From contig NZ_VFON01000001.1 of the NCBI RefSeq assembly GCF_006716085.1, positions 1,984,001-2,048,000 on the forward strand: 64,000 nt of DNA, given 5' to 3'. The position numbers were made by a program, and so were the translations under genes. Below the pieces are notes generated by a model. It was not told where the DNA came from. It ran no database searches and saw only the letters and a program-made list of their open reading frames with translations. This document shows, in pieces, positions 1 to 9,807 of the stretch (the first letter of the stretch is position 1; every line of letters starts with the position of its first letter). Source of the DNA: Leucobacter komagatae (GTDB lineage: Bacteria; Actinomycetota; Actinomycetes; Actinomycetales; Microbacteriaceae).

Positions 1-779
1 CGGGCGCCGAGGTAGACGGCCTCGCCCGGTGCGAGCCGTACGTGATGCAGCAGCAGCGACACGAGCACCCCGGGGTCACCGGGGTAGTGCTGGGCGAGCC
101 CCCGCAGGCACTCGAGTCGGTCGGGGTGGACGGCGGGCTGCGATCCTACGCCGATCGCGTCGACGACCGCGCGCTGCGCCTCCTCAACATCGGCTCCGCC
201 CGAGAACGCCCACCGCATGAACGCCTCGCGGGCCGCCTCCGGTTCCGCGCCGACCAGGCGGTCAGCGGCCTCCCAAAGGATCCCGCCGCCGAGCGGCGCG
301 GCCGCGGCGAGCGCCCGCAGATCCATCACGGTGTCAGCGAGCGAGCGGAACCCGCTGAGCGCGGTCACCTCGCTCAGCGCGACGAGCAGCTCGGGCTTGT
401 GGTTCGGGTCGCGGTAGTTCCGGTTCGGCGCGTCAACGGGCACGCCGGCGGCGTTCTCCGCCGCGAAGCCCTCCGCGGCCTGCGCCTCGTTCGGGTGCAC
501 CTGCAGCGACAGCGGAGCCCCGATCGCGAGCACCTTGAGGAGAAACGGCAGCGGGCCGCCGTTCACGCCGTAACGCTCCGGATCCTGCTCGATCAGCTCG
601 ATCAGCGTGTGCGGCACCGGCGTCGCCTTCGCGACGCTCGCCGGGCTACCCGGGTGATCGCCGAGCCACAGCTCCGCCTGCGGCTCGCCCGTCGGCTCGT
701 GACCCAGCATCGCGGGCAGTGCGTCCGTTGAGCCCCACGCGTACGCACGCGGGGTGTTCTCGATGAAGATCAGCACCAT
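1..779 (-). CDS. manA: Mannose-6-phosphate isomerase, class I (3' end outside window)
   Basis: The reverse strand is open from an ATG at 779 to the window edge (259 codons). It begins MVLIFIENTPRAYAWGS, the usual start of class I phosphomannose isomerases, and contains the zinc-site motif QVHPNEAQAAEGF about 100 residues in. The family interconverts fructose-6-P and mannose-6-P in the cytoplasm and so supplies GDP-mannose, which fits a glycan locus. An AGGGAG Shine-Dalgarno lies just before the ATG. It is divergent from the O-antigen-ligase-like gene, with only 37 bases between the two starts. The C-terminal part is missing only because the window ends. Confidence 0.93.
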   Translation of the reverse strand, partial: MVLIFIENTPRAYAWGSTDALPAMLGHEPTGEPQAELWLGDHPGSPASVAKATPVPHTLIELIEQDPERYGVNGGPLPFLLKVLAIGAPLSLQVHPNEAQAAEGFAAENAAGVPVDAPNRNYRDPNHKPELLVALSEVTALSGFRSLADTVMDLRALAAAAPLGGGILWEAADRLVGAEPEAAREAFMRWAFSGGADVEEAQRAVVDAIGVGSQPAVHPDRLECLRGLAQHYPGDPGVLVSLLLHHVRLAPGEAVYLGA

Positions 780-803
780 GCTCCCTGTAGTACCTGGATG
801 CTC

Positions 804-809
804 TACCAT
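804..809 (+). promoter_or_regulatory. -10 element TACCAT, leaderless start of gene at 817
   Basis: TACCAT lies 7 nt before the ATG at 817, so transcription would begin at or next to the start codon. No Shine-Dalgarno is present. Confidence 0.55.
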
Positions 810-820
810 ACCGGGTATGG
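806..820. promoter_or_regulatory. 15-bp inverted repeat over divergent promoter and start codon
   Basis: CCATACC-G-GGTATGG is a perfect 7-bp inverted repeat with a one-base centre. It covers the ATG at 817, most of the forward -10 (TACCAT, 804-809) and a possible reverse -10 (TATGGT, 805-810) for manA. The location suggests an operator, but no regulator is linked to it. Confidence 0.4.
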
Positions 821-2202
821 CCAACAGCAAGACAAGACTCGGGGTGAGCGCGTACGCGATCGTCGTGTTTGTCTTCACACTCGCCAGCAACGGCGTACGC
901 AACCTCGTCGGATGGCCGGCCTTCATCGCCCTCGCGGTCGTCATCGCGGCGGTCGGTGGAATCATGTTTCTGCGGATGCGACCAGAGCGGTTCCGCTGGT
1001 ACCGGCTCCCCGCGCCGATCTATCTCTTCCTCGCGCTCGCGACGCTGTCGATCCTGTGGTCGCAGTACCGGCTCGAGAGCGTGCTCGGCGTCGTCGCGCA
1101 GCTACTCACCACGCTTGTCGCGGTCGCGCTCGCGTTCATCCTCACCTGGCACGAGGTGCTGCGCACCCTCGGCACCGCGCTTCGGTACGTCATCGGGCTC
1201 TCGTTCGTGTTCGAGATGTGGGTGTCACTGTTCCTGCGGAAGCCGCTGCTGCCGTGGTGGATCGAGCTCACCCCAGAGCAGCAGGAGAAACCCCCGAAAC
1301 TCCTGTACTGGAGCCGCGACCTCCTGTTCGAGGGCGGGCCCATCCAGGGCCTCGTCGGGAGTTCGACCCTCCTCGGGTTCATCGGCCTCATCGGCCTCAT
1401 CATTTTCACCATCCAGCTGCGCGCGAAGCTCGTCACGCGCTTCGCCGGCTGGTTCTGGGTCGCGATGTCGCTCGCGACGCTCGCGCTCACCCGCTCCGCG
1501 ACCGTCACGGTCGCGCTCGTGGCCGTCGTTATCGCGCTCGCGTTCGCGCTGTGGGCCCGCCGTTCGGGGCCGGTGGGGCGCGTTCCGGTCTACATCACCG
1601 GCGCCGCCGTGCTCGCGCTGCTCGCCGGGCTGGCGGTGTTCGCGCGCTCGTGGATCTTCTCGCTGCTCGGCAAGAGCAGCGACCTCACGGGCCGCGTCGA
1701 CACCTGGGATGGCGTGATCAGCCTCGCGCAGCAGCGGCCGTGGTTCGGCTGGGGCTGGATCAGCTACTGGGCGCCCTGGGTTGAGCCCTACAAGTCGCTC
1801 GACGTGCAGGGCGGCATCCCCGTCATGAGCGCGCACAACGCGTGGCTCGACGTCTGGCTGCAGCTCGGCCTCATCGGCCTGCTGATCTTCGTGCCGCTCG
1901 TCGCGCTCACGCTCTGGCGCGTCTGGTTCCGCGCCGTTGACCAGCCGCGGCGCGGCTTCGGCCCCCCGCTCCCCTACGCAACGAGCGCGCTCTGGCCCTT
2001 CCTGCTGATGGTCGCGCTCGTCGTGCAGTCGTTCGCGGAGAGCCGGATGCTTATTGAGAGCGGCTGGCTGCTGCTCATCTTGCTCGCGGTGAAGTCGCGG
2101 TTCGACTTCGAACTGCCGTCGCTCGACGCCGAGCCGCAGCGCGTGCCGTGGCGGCAGGTGCCGATTCCGCGCGACCACGCGCCGGCCGTCACCGGGCGGT
2201 AG
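817..2202 (+). CDS. O-antigen ligase / polymerase-like membrane protein (Wzy_C family)
   Basis: 461 residues with about 10-12 hydrophobic segments. The large non-membrane loop around residues 135-185 and the later SAHNAWLDVWLQLGLIG motif are typical of WaaL/Wzy-type O-antigen ligases and polymerases, which move lipid-linked glycans at the outer face of the membrane. An upstream in-frame ATG at 754 would overlap manA, so the ATG at 817 with its leaderless -10 is preferred. It is the first gene of the glycan locus. Whether it polymerises or ligates, and on which substrate, cannot be told from sequence. Confidence 0.8.
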   Translation: MANSKTRLGVSAYAIVVFVFTLASNGVRNLVGWPAFIALAVVIAAVGGIMFLRMRPERFRWYRLPAPIYLFLALATLSILWSQYRLESVLGVVAQLLTTLVAVALAFILTWHEVLRTLGTALRYVIGLSFVFEMWVSLFLRKPLLPWWIELTPEQQEKPPKLLYWSRDLLFEGGPIQGLVGSSTLLGFIGLIGLIIFTIQLRAKLVTRFAGWFWVAMSLATLALTRSATVTVALVAVVIALAFALWARRSGPVGRVPVYITGAAVLALLAGLAVFARSWIFSLLGKSSDLTGRVDTWDGVISLAQQRPWFGWGWISYWAPWVEPYKSLDVQGGIPVMSAHNAWLDVWLQLGLIGLLIFVPLVALTLWRVWFRAVDQPRRGFGPPLPYATSALWPFLLMVALVVQSFAESRMLIESGWLLLILLAVKSRFDFELPSLDAEPQRVPWRQVPIPRDHAPAVTGR

Positions 2203-2220
2203 TGGCGCCGGTTGGGCCGC

Positions 2221-2270
2221 TTGGGCTTTCCGGCGGGTTGGGCCTTCCGGCGGGTTGGGCCTTTGCGGGG
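2221..2270. repeat. 17-bp tandem direct repeat, about 3 copies
   Basis: TTGGGCTTTCCGGCGGG (2221-2237) and TTGGGCCTTCCGGCGGG (2238-2254) are directly adjacent and differ at one base. A decayed third copy follows at 2255-2270. The array sits just upstream of the -10 of the small gene at 2289, so copy number could alter its promoter. Confidence 0.75.
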
Positions 2271-2275
2271 CTTGG

Positions 2276-2281
2276 TAGAAT
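2276..2281 (+). promoter_or_regulatory. -10 element TAGAAT, leaderless start of gene at 2289
   Basis: TAGAAT is 7 nt upstream of the GTG at 2289. The spacing matches leaderless actinobacterial promoters and decided the start. Confidence 0.6.
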
Positions 2282-2288
2282 TGGCCCC

Positions 2289-2645
2289 GTGAACCTCAGC
2301 TCTGAGCGCCTGCACAAGCTGCGGGCCGACGCCCGCCTCGAACGCGAGACCATTCTCGAGTATCGGGTGCGCGGCGGCCAGGATCCTGCCGTTGCGTACG
2401 AGGAGGTCCCCGAGCTCGACGACTTCGTCGTCGCCGCGCTGCGCGATGAGCTGCTGGAAGACCGCGGACAGCTCGCGGAGTACGGGCTCGCCAGGCTCGC
2501 TGCCCAAACTTCAGGCCCCGACGCTGACACTCACCGCGCCAACGCTGATCGCGTCGAATTCGAGCTGCTCCGCGAGATCGCAGACTCGGTGCCCGAGCTC
2601 GCTATCGCGGTATGGCGGGCGGCGGGCAAGCTCGACGTGGAGTAG
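2289..2645 (+). CDS. Small hypothetical cytoplasmic protein
   Basis: 118 residues, charged and probably alpha-helical, starting VNLSSERLHKLRADARLERE. It has no signal peptide or membrane segment. I do not recognise the family. The GTG start is chosen because a TAGAAT -10 lies 7 nt upstream; the same frame stays open further upstream but runs through GC-rich repeats. It lies alone between the O-antigen-ligase-like gene and the acyltransferase, each with its own promoter. Confidence 0.6.
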   Translation: MNLSSERLHKLRADARLERETILEYRVRGGQDPAVAYEEVPELDDFVVAALRDELLEDRGQLAEYGLARLAAQTSGPDADTHRANADRVEFELLREIADSVPELAIAVWRAAGKLDVE

Positions 2646-2703
2646 GTGGGCGGCGCCCCTCTGAGCACTGTCTCGTTCTAAGGAACTGCTTTTCGCGCGC
2701 TGA

Positions 2704-2709
2704 TAGATT
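2704..2709 (+). promoter_or_regulatory. -10 element TAGATT, leaderless start of gene at 2716
   Basis: TAGATT lies 6 nt before the GTG at 2716, with no Shine-Dalgarno in between. Confidence 0.55.
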
Positions 2710-2715
2710 GATTCG

Positions 2716-4911
2716 GTGAGCACGACTTCAGCACCGGCCAAGGAGCCCTTGGCGCCATCCCGGTCGAAGGTGCGGGGCGACATTCAAGCGCTGCGCGCCG
2801 GGGCCGTCGCCCTTGTCGTCGCAAATCACTTGTGGCCTACCCGCCTCACCGGTGGCTTTGTCGGAGTCGACGTCTTCTTTGTAATTTCAGGGTTCCTCAT
2901 CACTGCCCACCTTCTCGGCGAGATTCGCCACTCAGGCACGGTCTCGCTCCCCAAGTTCTACGCTCGGCGGGCGCGTAGGCTCCTGCCGGCTGCGCTGCTT
3001 GTCGGCGTGGTGACGCTCGCTGCGACGCTCGTGTGGATTCCGGCCGAGCGATGGGCTCGGATCGCGCGCGAGGTCTTCGCGTCCGCGGCCTACTTTGAGA
3101 ACTGGATGCTCACGGCGTCTGCCGTGAACTACTCGGATCGCGGACAAGTGGCAACGCCCGCGCAGCACTACTGGTCATTGTCCGTCGAGGAACAGTTCTA
3201 CCTGCTGTGGCCGCTCACACTCCTACTTCTAGGGTGGCTACTTGCCCGCAAGTTTTCTGGCCGGATCGCGGGGCGACGGGCCTACCTCGCTCTCGCTATT
3301 CTGGTACTCGCGGCGGCCTCACTCGCTTTCTCGCTCTGGCAGACGAGCACCAACCCCTCGGCTTCGTACTTCAACACGTTTGGCCGTGCTTGGGAGTTCA
3401 TGGTCGGTGCGCTCATCGCCACCCTCATGCCAGCACTCAGCGAGTGGTTCGTTCGTTCCCGGACACTGGCGCTGCGCGGTGTGCTGCAACTCGTCGGGTA
3501 CTCGATGATCCTCTTCTCTGCCGCGACGTTCTCAGAGGCAACTGCGTTCCCGGGGCCCTGGGCGCTCGTCCCAGTCGTCGGTACCGCACTGGTAATCGCG
3601 CTGGGGCCAGAGATACCCCGATGGAGCCCCGCGCGAGTGGCGGACTGGCGCCCGGTAAGGTACCTCGGCGATATCTCCTACTCGCTGTATCTGTGGCACT
3701 GGCCCGTTATCGTCATCATGCCGTTCGCTCTCGCGCGAGATGTCGGGACGCTCGACAAACTCGTCATGCTTGCACTCAGCCTCGTGCTCGCAATGCTCAC
3801 CAAGCGTTTTGTTGAGGACCCGGGCAGAACTAAGCTCTTCGCTGGCGCGCGACCTCGCCGAACCCTCGTAGCAACTCTCGCGTCGGTGGCGAGTGTTGCG
3901 CTCATGGCCGGGGGTGTCACCTACGCCGCTTCGGCCATCGAGGCACGCGAAGCAGCACGCATCGACGCGGCCGTGGGGTCGGGGTGCTTCGCCGCCGAGG
4001 CACTCTCACCAGGCAACAACTGTGAAGAACCGTTTGGGCCTGCGTTGTTCCCGGCTGGTGCGGAGTCGGACGCCCCCTGGAAGACCGTCGCTCCAGAGTG
4101 TGCCACGGTCTCCGAAGACCGTCAGATTCTGGCGCAGGGCAAGCCCTCTTACGTTGAGTGCTCGTTCCCTGATGCCGCCGCTTCCCCGGGCAGCCGGCCC
4201 TACACGGTGTGGCTCGTGGGAGATTCGCACGCAGAGCATTGGAAGGCGGCGGTCTTCGATATCGCACGAGGGAACGGTTGGGACGTGCGGGCGACGATGC
4301 AGGGCGGATGCCCGACGGTTCCTACGCCACTCGTAACCGCCTTCGGTGAGCCGACCGACCCGGCGAAGCAGGAGTCTTGCGCCTCATGGGTCAGCGAGGT
4401 CTCTGAGCGGATTCTCGCAGATCAACCCGATCTTGTGATCGTCTCAAACTTTGCGTCGACCGAGGGCGTCGACGACGGCTCGGGTCGTTCACAACCCGAA
4501 CAGCTCGCCGACGGCATGTCCACAACGCTGCAGGCGTGGGCTGACGCGGGTTCCGAAGTTGTTGTCATTCGGGACGTGCCCTCAGCTGGAACCCGGCTTG
4601 GGGCAAGCTGTGCCGCGCAGAACGGTGACAAGGCACTCGCCTGCACCGCCCCGCAGTCCGAGGTTCTCCCGGCGGACCCTCAGGTCGCCGCGGTCGAACT
4701 GCTCGACACGCCGCGCCTACACAGCGTCGACCTCACGGAGTACTTCTGCGTTGATGGGACCTGTTCCGGCATCATCGGGGGCCTTCCTGTCTACTACGAC
4801 ATGGACCACCTCTCGGGCAGCTACTCGCGCTCGCTCGCGCCCGCCCTCGGCGAGAAGCTTGGCGTTGTGCTCAACACCGGCTTTAGGGCACCGATGCCGG
4901 TCTCTGAATAG
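2716..4911 (+). CDS. OafA-type acyltransferase-3 membrane protein fused to an SGNH domain
   Basis: 731 residues. Residues about 20-400 form an acyltransferase-3 domain of some ten membrane segments, with the conserved Arg...His (RAGAVALVVANH) near residue 27-40 and the HYWSLSVEEQFYLLWP signature. After a last membrane segment the exported C-terminal half is SGNH-like, with block I GDSHAEH near residue 502 and the catalytic-type D-x-x-H (DMDHLS) near residue 695. Such fusions O-acetylate surface polysaccharides or peptidoglycan outside the cell, with the membrane half thought to pass the acyl group to the SGNH half. The acceptor glycan is unknown but is probably made by this locus. A paralogue lies at 41118-43253. 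Confidence 0.88.
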   Translation: MSTTSAPAKEPLAPSRSKVRGDIQALRAGAVALVVANHLWPTRLTGGFVGVDVFFVISGFLITAHLLGEIRHSGTVSLPKFYARRARRLLPAALLVGVVTLAATLVWIPAERWARIAREVFASAAYFENWMLTASAVNYSDRGQVATPAQHYWSLSVEEQFYLLWPLTLLLLGWLLARKFSGRIAGRRAYLALAILVLAAASLAFSLWQTSTNPSASYFNTFGRAWEFMVGALIATLMPALSEWFVRSRTLALRGVLQLVGYSMILFSAATFSEATAFPGPWALVPVVGTALVIALGPEIPRWSPARVADWRPVRYLGDISYSLYLWHWPVIVIMPFALARDVGTLDKLVMLALSLVLAMLTKRFVEDPGRTKLFAGARPRRTLVATLASVASVALMAGGVTYAASAIEAREAARIDAAVGSGCFAAEALSPGNNCEEPFGPALFPAGAESDAPWKTVAPECATVSEDRQILAQGKPSYVECSFPDAAASPGSRPYTVWLVGDSHAEHWKAAVFDIARGNGWDVRATMQGGCPTVPTPLVTAFGEPTDPAKQESCASWVSEVSERILADQPDLVIVSNFASTEGVDDGSGRSQPEQLADGMSTTLQAWADAGSEVVVIRDVPSAGTRLGASCAAQNGDKALACTAPQSEVLPADPQVAAVELLDTPRLHSVDLTEYFCVDGTCSGIIGGLPVYYDMDHLSGSYSRSLAPALGEKLGVVLNTGFRAPMPVSE

Positions 4912-5059
4912 CCTTTCCTCGGCGGTCAGCTCGCCAGGTCAATTGTTCGCATCCTCAACGCTGCTCCTGCACACTGAGGCGGGTTGCTATGTTGGATCCT
5001 GTTGAATTCCAATTCTCTGTCCGACTACTACGCAACGACGCGAAAGATGACGGTCCTCT

Positions 5060-6589
5060 ATGACGAACACACTGCAAGAGATACTCGACACGATCGGCGG
5101 AGTGATCTGGGGGCCATTCGTCCTCATCCCACTCCTGTTCCTCACCGGCTTGTACCTGACCATCAGGCTCGGCGGCATCCAGTTCCTCAGGCTCGGGGCC
5201 GCGCTGAACCTCGGCCTTCTCCGACGCAAGGATCCCGGCGCCCAGGGTGACATCTCGCAGTTCCAGGCGCTCACGACAGCGCTCGCTGCCACGGTCGGCA
5301 CGGGCAACATCGTGGGCGTCGCGACCGCGATCGGGATCGGGGGGCCAGGCGCGCTCTTCTGGATGTGGATTACGGGCTTGCTTGGCATGGCTTCGAAGTA
5401 CACCGAGGCATTCCTCGGGGTACGATACCGGCAGGCGGACGCGAAGGGTGAGCGCAACGGTGGGCCCCAGTACTACCTTGAGAAGGGCATCCGCGGGCCG
5501 CTCGGTAAGATTCTCGGCTGGTCGTTCACGGTGTTCGCGGTCTTCGCCTGCTTCGGGATCGGCAACCTCACCCAGTCGAACTCAATCGCCGCGAACGTCG
5601 AGCATTCGTTCAGCGTTCCCGTCTGGGTGACGGGCCTCGTCCTCACCGCGTTCGCGCTCGTCGTGCTCGTCGGCGGCATCAAGTCGATCGGCAAGGTCAC
5701 CGCCGGCTTCGTGCCAATCATGATCGTGTTCTACGTCGTCGCGGCACTCTACATCCTCGGCGCGAACATCGGCGAGGTGCCCGCGGCCCTCGCGACCATC
5801 TTCCATGACGCGTTCACCGGTACGGCGGCCGCTGGCGGGTTCGCCGGCTCCGTGTTCATCATCGCGGTGCAGTACGGATTCGCACGCGGCATCTTCTCCA
5901 ACGAGTCGGGCATGGGCTCAGCCGCCATCGCAGCAGCGGCAGCGCAAACGAGCCACCCGGTTCGCCAGGGTCTCGTCTCAATGACGCAGACGTTCATCGA
6001 CACCATCATCGTGGTCACCATGACCGGCCTTGTCATCGTCACGACGGGCACGTACTCGCAGGTTGACCCTGCGACGAACGAGCAGCTCTCCCCTGCCCTC
6101 ATGACCGGTCAGGCGTTCTCGCACGGCCTCCCGGGCGAGTGGGGCCACTGGGTCGTAACAATCGGGCTCGTGATGTTCGCCTTCTCGACGATCCTCGGCT
6201 GGGCCTACTACGGCGAGCGAAACATCGTGCGCATCTTCGGCCGAAAGATCGCGATCCCGTTCCGCGTGGTCTTCTCGCTCATCGTGTTCGTTGGTGCAAC
6301 CACCCAGCTCGACATCGCGTGGTCGTTCTCGGACATGATGAACGGGCTCATGGCCATCCCGAACCTCATCGGCCTACTCATCTTGTCGGGCCTCGTCGCC
6401 CGGGAGACCCGCGCGTACCTGAAGTTCGACCCAAAGCTCCGGGCAACGCCCGAAGAAATCGAGCGAGCCCTTCGTGATGAGCCCGGATACCAATCTTGGC
6501 GCACACGCGAGGCCGAGCTCGATCGTGCTGGCGGACGTGAACCGCAGCGACCCGCGACGCGCACCGTGCAGGTGCCGCTCGAGGAGTAG
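5060..6589 (+). CDS. Sodium:alanine (AGCS family) symporter
   Basis: 509 residues with about 10-11 membrane segments. It carries the family signature ATVGTGNIVGVATAIGIGGP near residue 78 and a second conserved stretch, FARGIFSNESGMGSAAIA, near residue 275. AGCS proteins import alanine or glycine with Na+ or H+. It is monocistronic, follows 148 bases without a recognisable gene, and ends at a strong bidirectional hairpin. Its function is unrelated to the glycan genes around it. No clear Shine-Dalgarno precedes the ATG, so the start is a little uncertain. Confidence 0.9.
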   Translation: MTNTLQEILDTIGGVIWGPFVLIPLLFLTGLYLTIRLGGIQFLRLGAALNLGLLRRKDPGAQGDISQFQALTTALAATVGTGNIVGVATAIGIGGPGALFWMWITGLLGMASKYTEAFLGVRYRQADAKGERNGGPQYYLEKGIRGPLGKILGWSFTVFAVFACFGIGNLTQSNSIAANVEHSFSVPVWVTGLVLTAFALVVLVGGIKSIGKVTAGFVPIMIVFYVVAALYILGANIGEVPAALATIFHDAFTGTAAAGGFAGSVFIIAVQYGFARGIFSNESGMGSAAIAAAAAQTSHPVRQGLVSMTQTFIDTIIVVTMTGLVIVTTGTYSQVDPATNEQLSPALMTGQAFSHGLPGEWGHWVVTIGLVMFAFSTILGWAYYGERNIVRIFGRKIAIPFRVVFSLIVFVGATTQLDIAWSFSDMMNGLMAIPNLIGLLILSGLVARETRAYLKFDPKLRATPEEIERALRDEPGYQSWRTREAELDRAGGREPQRPATRTVQVPLEE

Positions 6590-6599
6590 CCACCACAAG

Positions 6600-6642
6600 A
6601 AAGAGCTGCGGCCCACCCCCACAGGGATGGGCCCAGCTCTTT
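6600..6642. terminator. Bidirectional hairpin between convergent genes
   Basis: AAAGAGCT (6600-6607) pairs with AGCTCTTT (6635-6642), and GGCCCA (6610-6615) with TGGGCC (6628-6633). The A-rich and T-rich ends let it act on both the symporter and glf transcripts. Confidence 0.85.
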
Positions 6643-6656
6643 GCCTAGGCGCGAGG

Positions 6657-7808
<1,152 letters not shown>

Positions 7809-7862
7809 TGGGAGGCTCACGGCCCCAGCCTCAGGGAAGATAAGGCCGTCCTGTTTAGCCGC

Positions 7863-7868
7863 TAGACT
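7863..7868 (+). promoter_or_regulatory. -10 element TAGACT for gene at 7877
   Basis: TAGACT is 8 nt before the ATG at 7877; no Shine-Dalgarno is present. Confidence 0.55.
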
Positions 7869-7876
7869 CACGCATT

Positions 7877-8602
7877 ATGGCGCTCAATGTTGCAATTTTT
7901 GGTTCTTGCGTATCGCGCGATGCCGTCGGGCTCGTACCTGAGGTATTCACTCCCGCGCACTACACCGCGCGTCAGGCCTGGGTGAGCGCGAACTCCCCAG
8001 CAGCATGGGCGCCACCCGTGGACAGGTTGAGCTCCCCGTTCCAGCGCCGAATGCTCCGCGAAGATTTTCACTCGTCGCTGCTGTCCCAGATCAAAGAGCA
8101 AGCACCGAGCGCCGACGTTGTGCTACTGGATATCGTCGATGACCGCCTCGGCGTCATCGAGTATTGGCCGAAGCGCTATGCAACGCTCAGTGCCGAGCTC
8201 TCCGCTTCGGGCTGGCTCACCGGCGACAGCATTCTCCGACGCCGCAGGCTCCACCTCGGCGACCCCGCGCACTTTGAGCGATTCAAGGCGGCGGCAGCCG
8301 CGGTGAAGGCCGAGCTCGTAACAGCAGAGGCATGGGAGAAAACCCACCTCGTCAAGGCGATCTACGCCTCAGAAGCGGTCGAGGGCGGGAGCGTCCAGGG
8401 AGACTACGGCGCAAGCTCCGAGGAGTGGAATGCCCGCTACGCCCCCTACTACGAGCACCTCAGCGGGCTTGGTTTCAACATGATCGAGCCAAAGCCCGAG
8501 CTGCTGTTTTCGACCCTCAATCACAAGTGGGGCGCCCACCCGATTCACTATCAGGAAGACGCCTCACGTGATCTTATGACGCAGCTCGCGGCAAAGCTCT
8601 AG
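7877..8602 (+). CDS. DUF6270-like protein of unknown function
   Basis: 241 residues beginning MALNVAIFGSCVSRDAV. The early GSC(V/T)SRD motif and the C-terminal WGAHPIHY are hallmarks of a family I believe is DUF6270, common in actinobacterial and streptococcal surface-glycan loci and probably SGNH-hydrolase-like. There is no signal peptide or membrane segment, so it acts in the cytoplasm. It is divergent from glf and its stop codon overlaps that of the convergent membrane gene by 4 nt. Modification of a glycan intermediate is plausible but unproven. Confidence 0.7.
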   Translation: MALNVAIFGSCVSRDAVGLVPEVFTPAHYTARQAWVSANSPAAWAPPVDRLSSPFQRRMLREDFHSSLLSQIKEQAPSADVVLLDIVDDRLGVIEYWPKRYATLSAELSASGWLTGDSILRRRRLHLGDPAHFERFKAAAAAVKAELVTAEAWEKTHLVKAIYASEAVEGGSVQGDYGASSEEWNARYAPYYEHLSGLGFNMIEPKPELLFSTLNHKWGAHPIHYQEDASRDLMTQLAAKL

Positions 8603-9807
8603 TTCGCAGGTACCGCTTCTTGTGCTGCCGTCTCGTCTTTCGAGGCTGCCTTAACGGCTGGAAACTCTGCCTTCTTAGCGCTGATCGTACCGGCAGCGTA
8701 CGCAACAAGCAGGCCAACGGCGAGTGCGTAGAACACGAGGCCCGGAACGGCGTACCTGAACTGGGTGGCGTTGCCATTGGTGATGTTGTACAGCGCGACT
8801 CCAAGTACCGCACCCAAGAGCAGGTGCGATTCTTCGCGACGCCAGAAGATCACCATCGCAGCGATGGCGAGCAAGATAAAGACCAGCAACGAGACATCCT
8901 GGCGCAGGAATGTCGCAGTCTCATCAACGAGAATCCCCGCGACCATCGTGGGTGTAGCGAGAATCGCATCGAGCATATTGTCGGTCTCAGTCATGCGCAT
9001 GTACTGCCCGGCTTGAGAGAACGTTGGGAACACGATCGTTTGGAACACCTGAGCCGCGAGTGCCGTCACTGCGGTCACGATCGCAGGCCACATCCATGCG
9101 CTGTTCTTACGTTCCTTGATGGAACCCAAGATCCACGCAACGACGAAGGCGCCGGCAACGATGAAAGTTGCCTGCCTGGTAAACGCCGAACCGATCACCG
9201 TGGCCGCAAGGCCGGTAAGTGCCCACTTGTTGCGGCTCTGAATCCACTTCCAGGCGAGGATCAAGCTCAGCGCGGTCCACAGCGCAGACAGCGACTCTGT
9301 GAGTGCCCCGCCCTTGAACGCCTGCAGGTAGTGGCTCGTGTTGATGAGCAGCGTGACCGCGATGGCCGCACCGTTGCCGAAGCGACGCTTCAGAATCATC
9401 GTAAACACGATTGTCATCACGATGTTGATCACGAGCACGACGCCGACAAGTCCGTAGGGGCCGAACAGTCGCACAGGGATCGCTGCGAGCAGCGGCAGAA
9501 TCACTCGGGGCTGCACGAGGCCCCAGCCGAACAGCAGATCGGTGTCCGGAACTGGGATGTCGTAGCCGACAAGCGCCTGCTCGGTGAGCAGGCGAGCGTC
9601 CTCGGGAGACTCTCCACCGAACAGGTACGCCATTGCCAGGTAGTACCGCGAATCCGGGTAGAAGAACACCGAGCGGTAGACGTACCCTGCATAGCCCACG
9701 ACAAAGCTGCCGAGCACCACGGCCCACGTCAGCAGATCCGCGCGACGCGCGGTAAATCGGGTGAGGAAATCTTCCCTGCTATCAACGCCCTGCATTCCCA
9801 CGGTCAC
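8599..9807 (-). CDS. Polytopic membrane protein, probable GT-C glycosyltransferase (third Gtr component)
   Basis: 402 residues with about 10 membrane segments. An early exported loop contains YPDSRYYLAMAYLFGGESPED, an acidic motif placed as in GT-C enzymes that use polyprenyl-phosphate sugars. The GTG start overlaps the stop of the upstream GT2 gene in a GTGA (4 nt), showing tight coupling. With the GtrA-like and GtrB-like genes before it, it would complete a three-component glycosylation cassette that adds a side sugar outside the cell. Family assignment is by topology and context; I see no decisive motif. Confidence 0.65.
   Translation of the reverse strand: MTVGMQGVDSREDFLTRFTARRADLLTWAVVLGSFVVGYAGYVYRSVFFYPDSRYYLAMAYLFGGESPEDARLLTEQALVGYDIPVPDTDLLFGWGLVQPRVILPLLAAIPVRLFGPYGLVGVVLVINIVMTIVFTMILKRRFGNGAAIAVTLLINTSHYLQAFKGGALTESLSALWTALSLILAWKWIQSRNKWALTGLAATVIGSAFTRQATFIVAGAFVVAWILGSIKERKNSAWMWPAIVTAVTALAAQVFQTIVFPTFSQAGQYMRMTETDNMLDAILATPTMVAGILVDETATFLRQDVSLLVFILLAIAAMVIFWRREESHLLLGAVLGVALYNITNGNATQFRYAVPGLVFYALAVGLLVAYAAGTISAKKAEFPAVKAASKDETAAQEAVPAN

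Noticed and set aside
754..816. Upstream ATG for the O-antigen-ligase-like gene
   Set aside because: It would overlap manA and adds no membrane or family sequence; the leaderless -10 points to 817.
4912..5059. Riboswitch before the amino-acid symporter
   Set aside because: I see no glycine-type aptamer or stable paired structure in the 148 bases.
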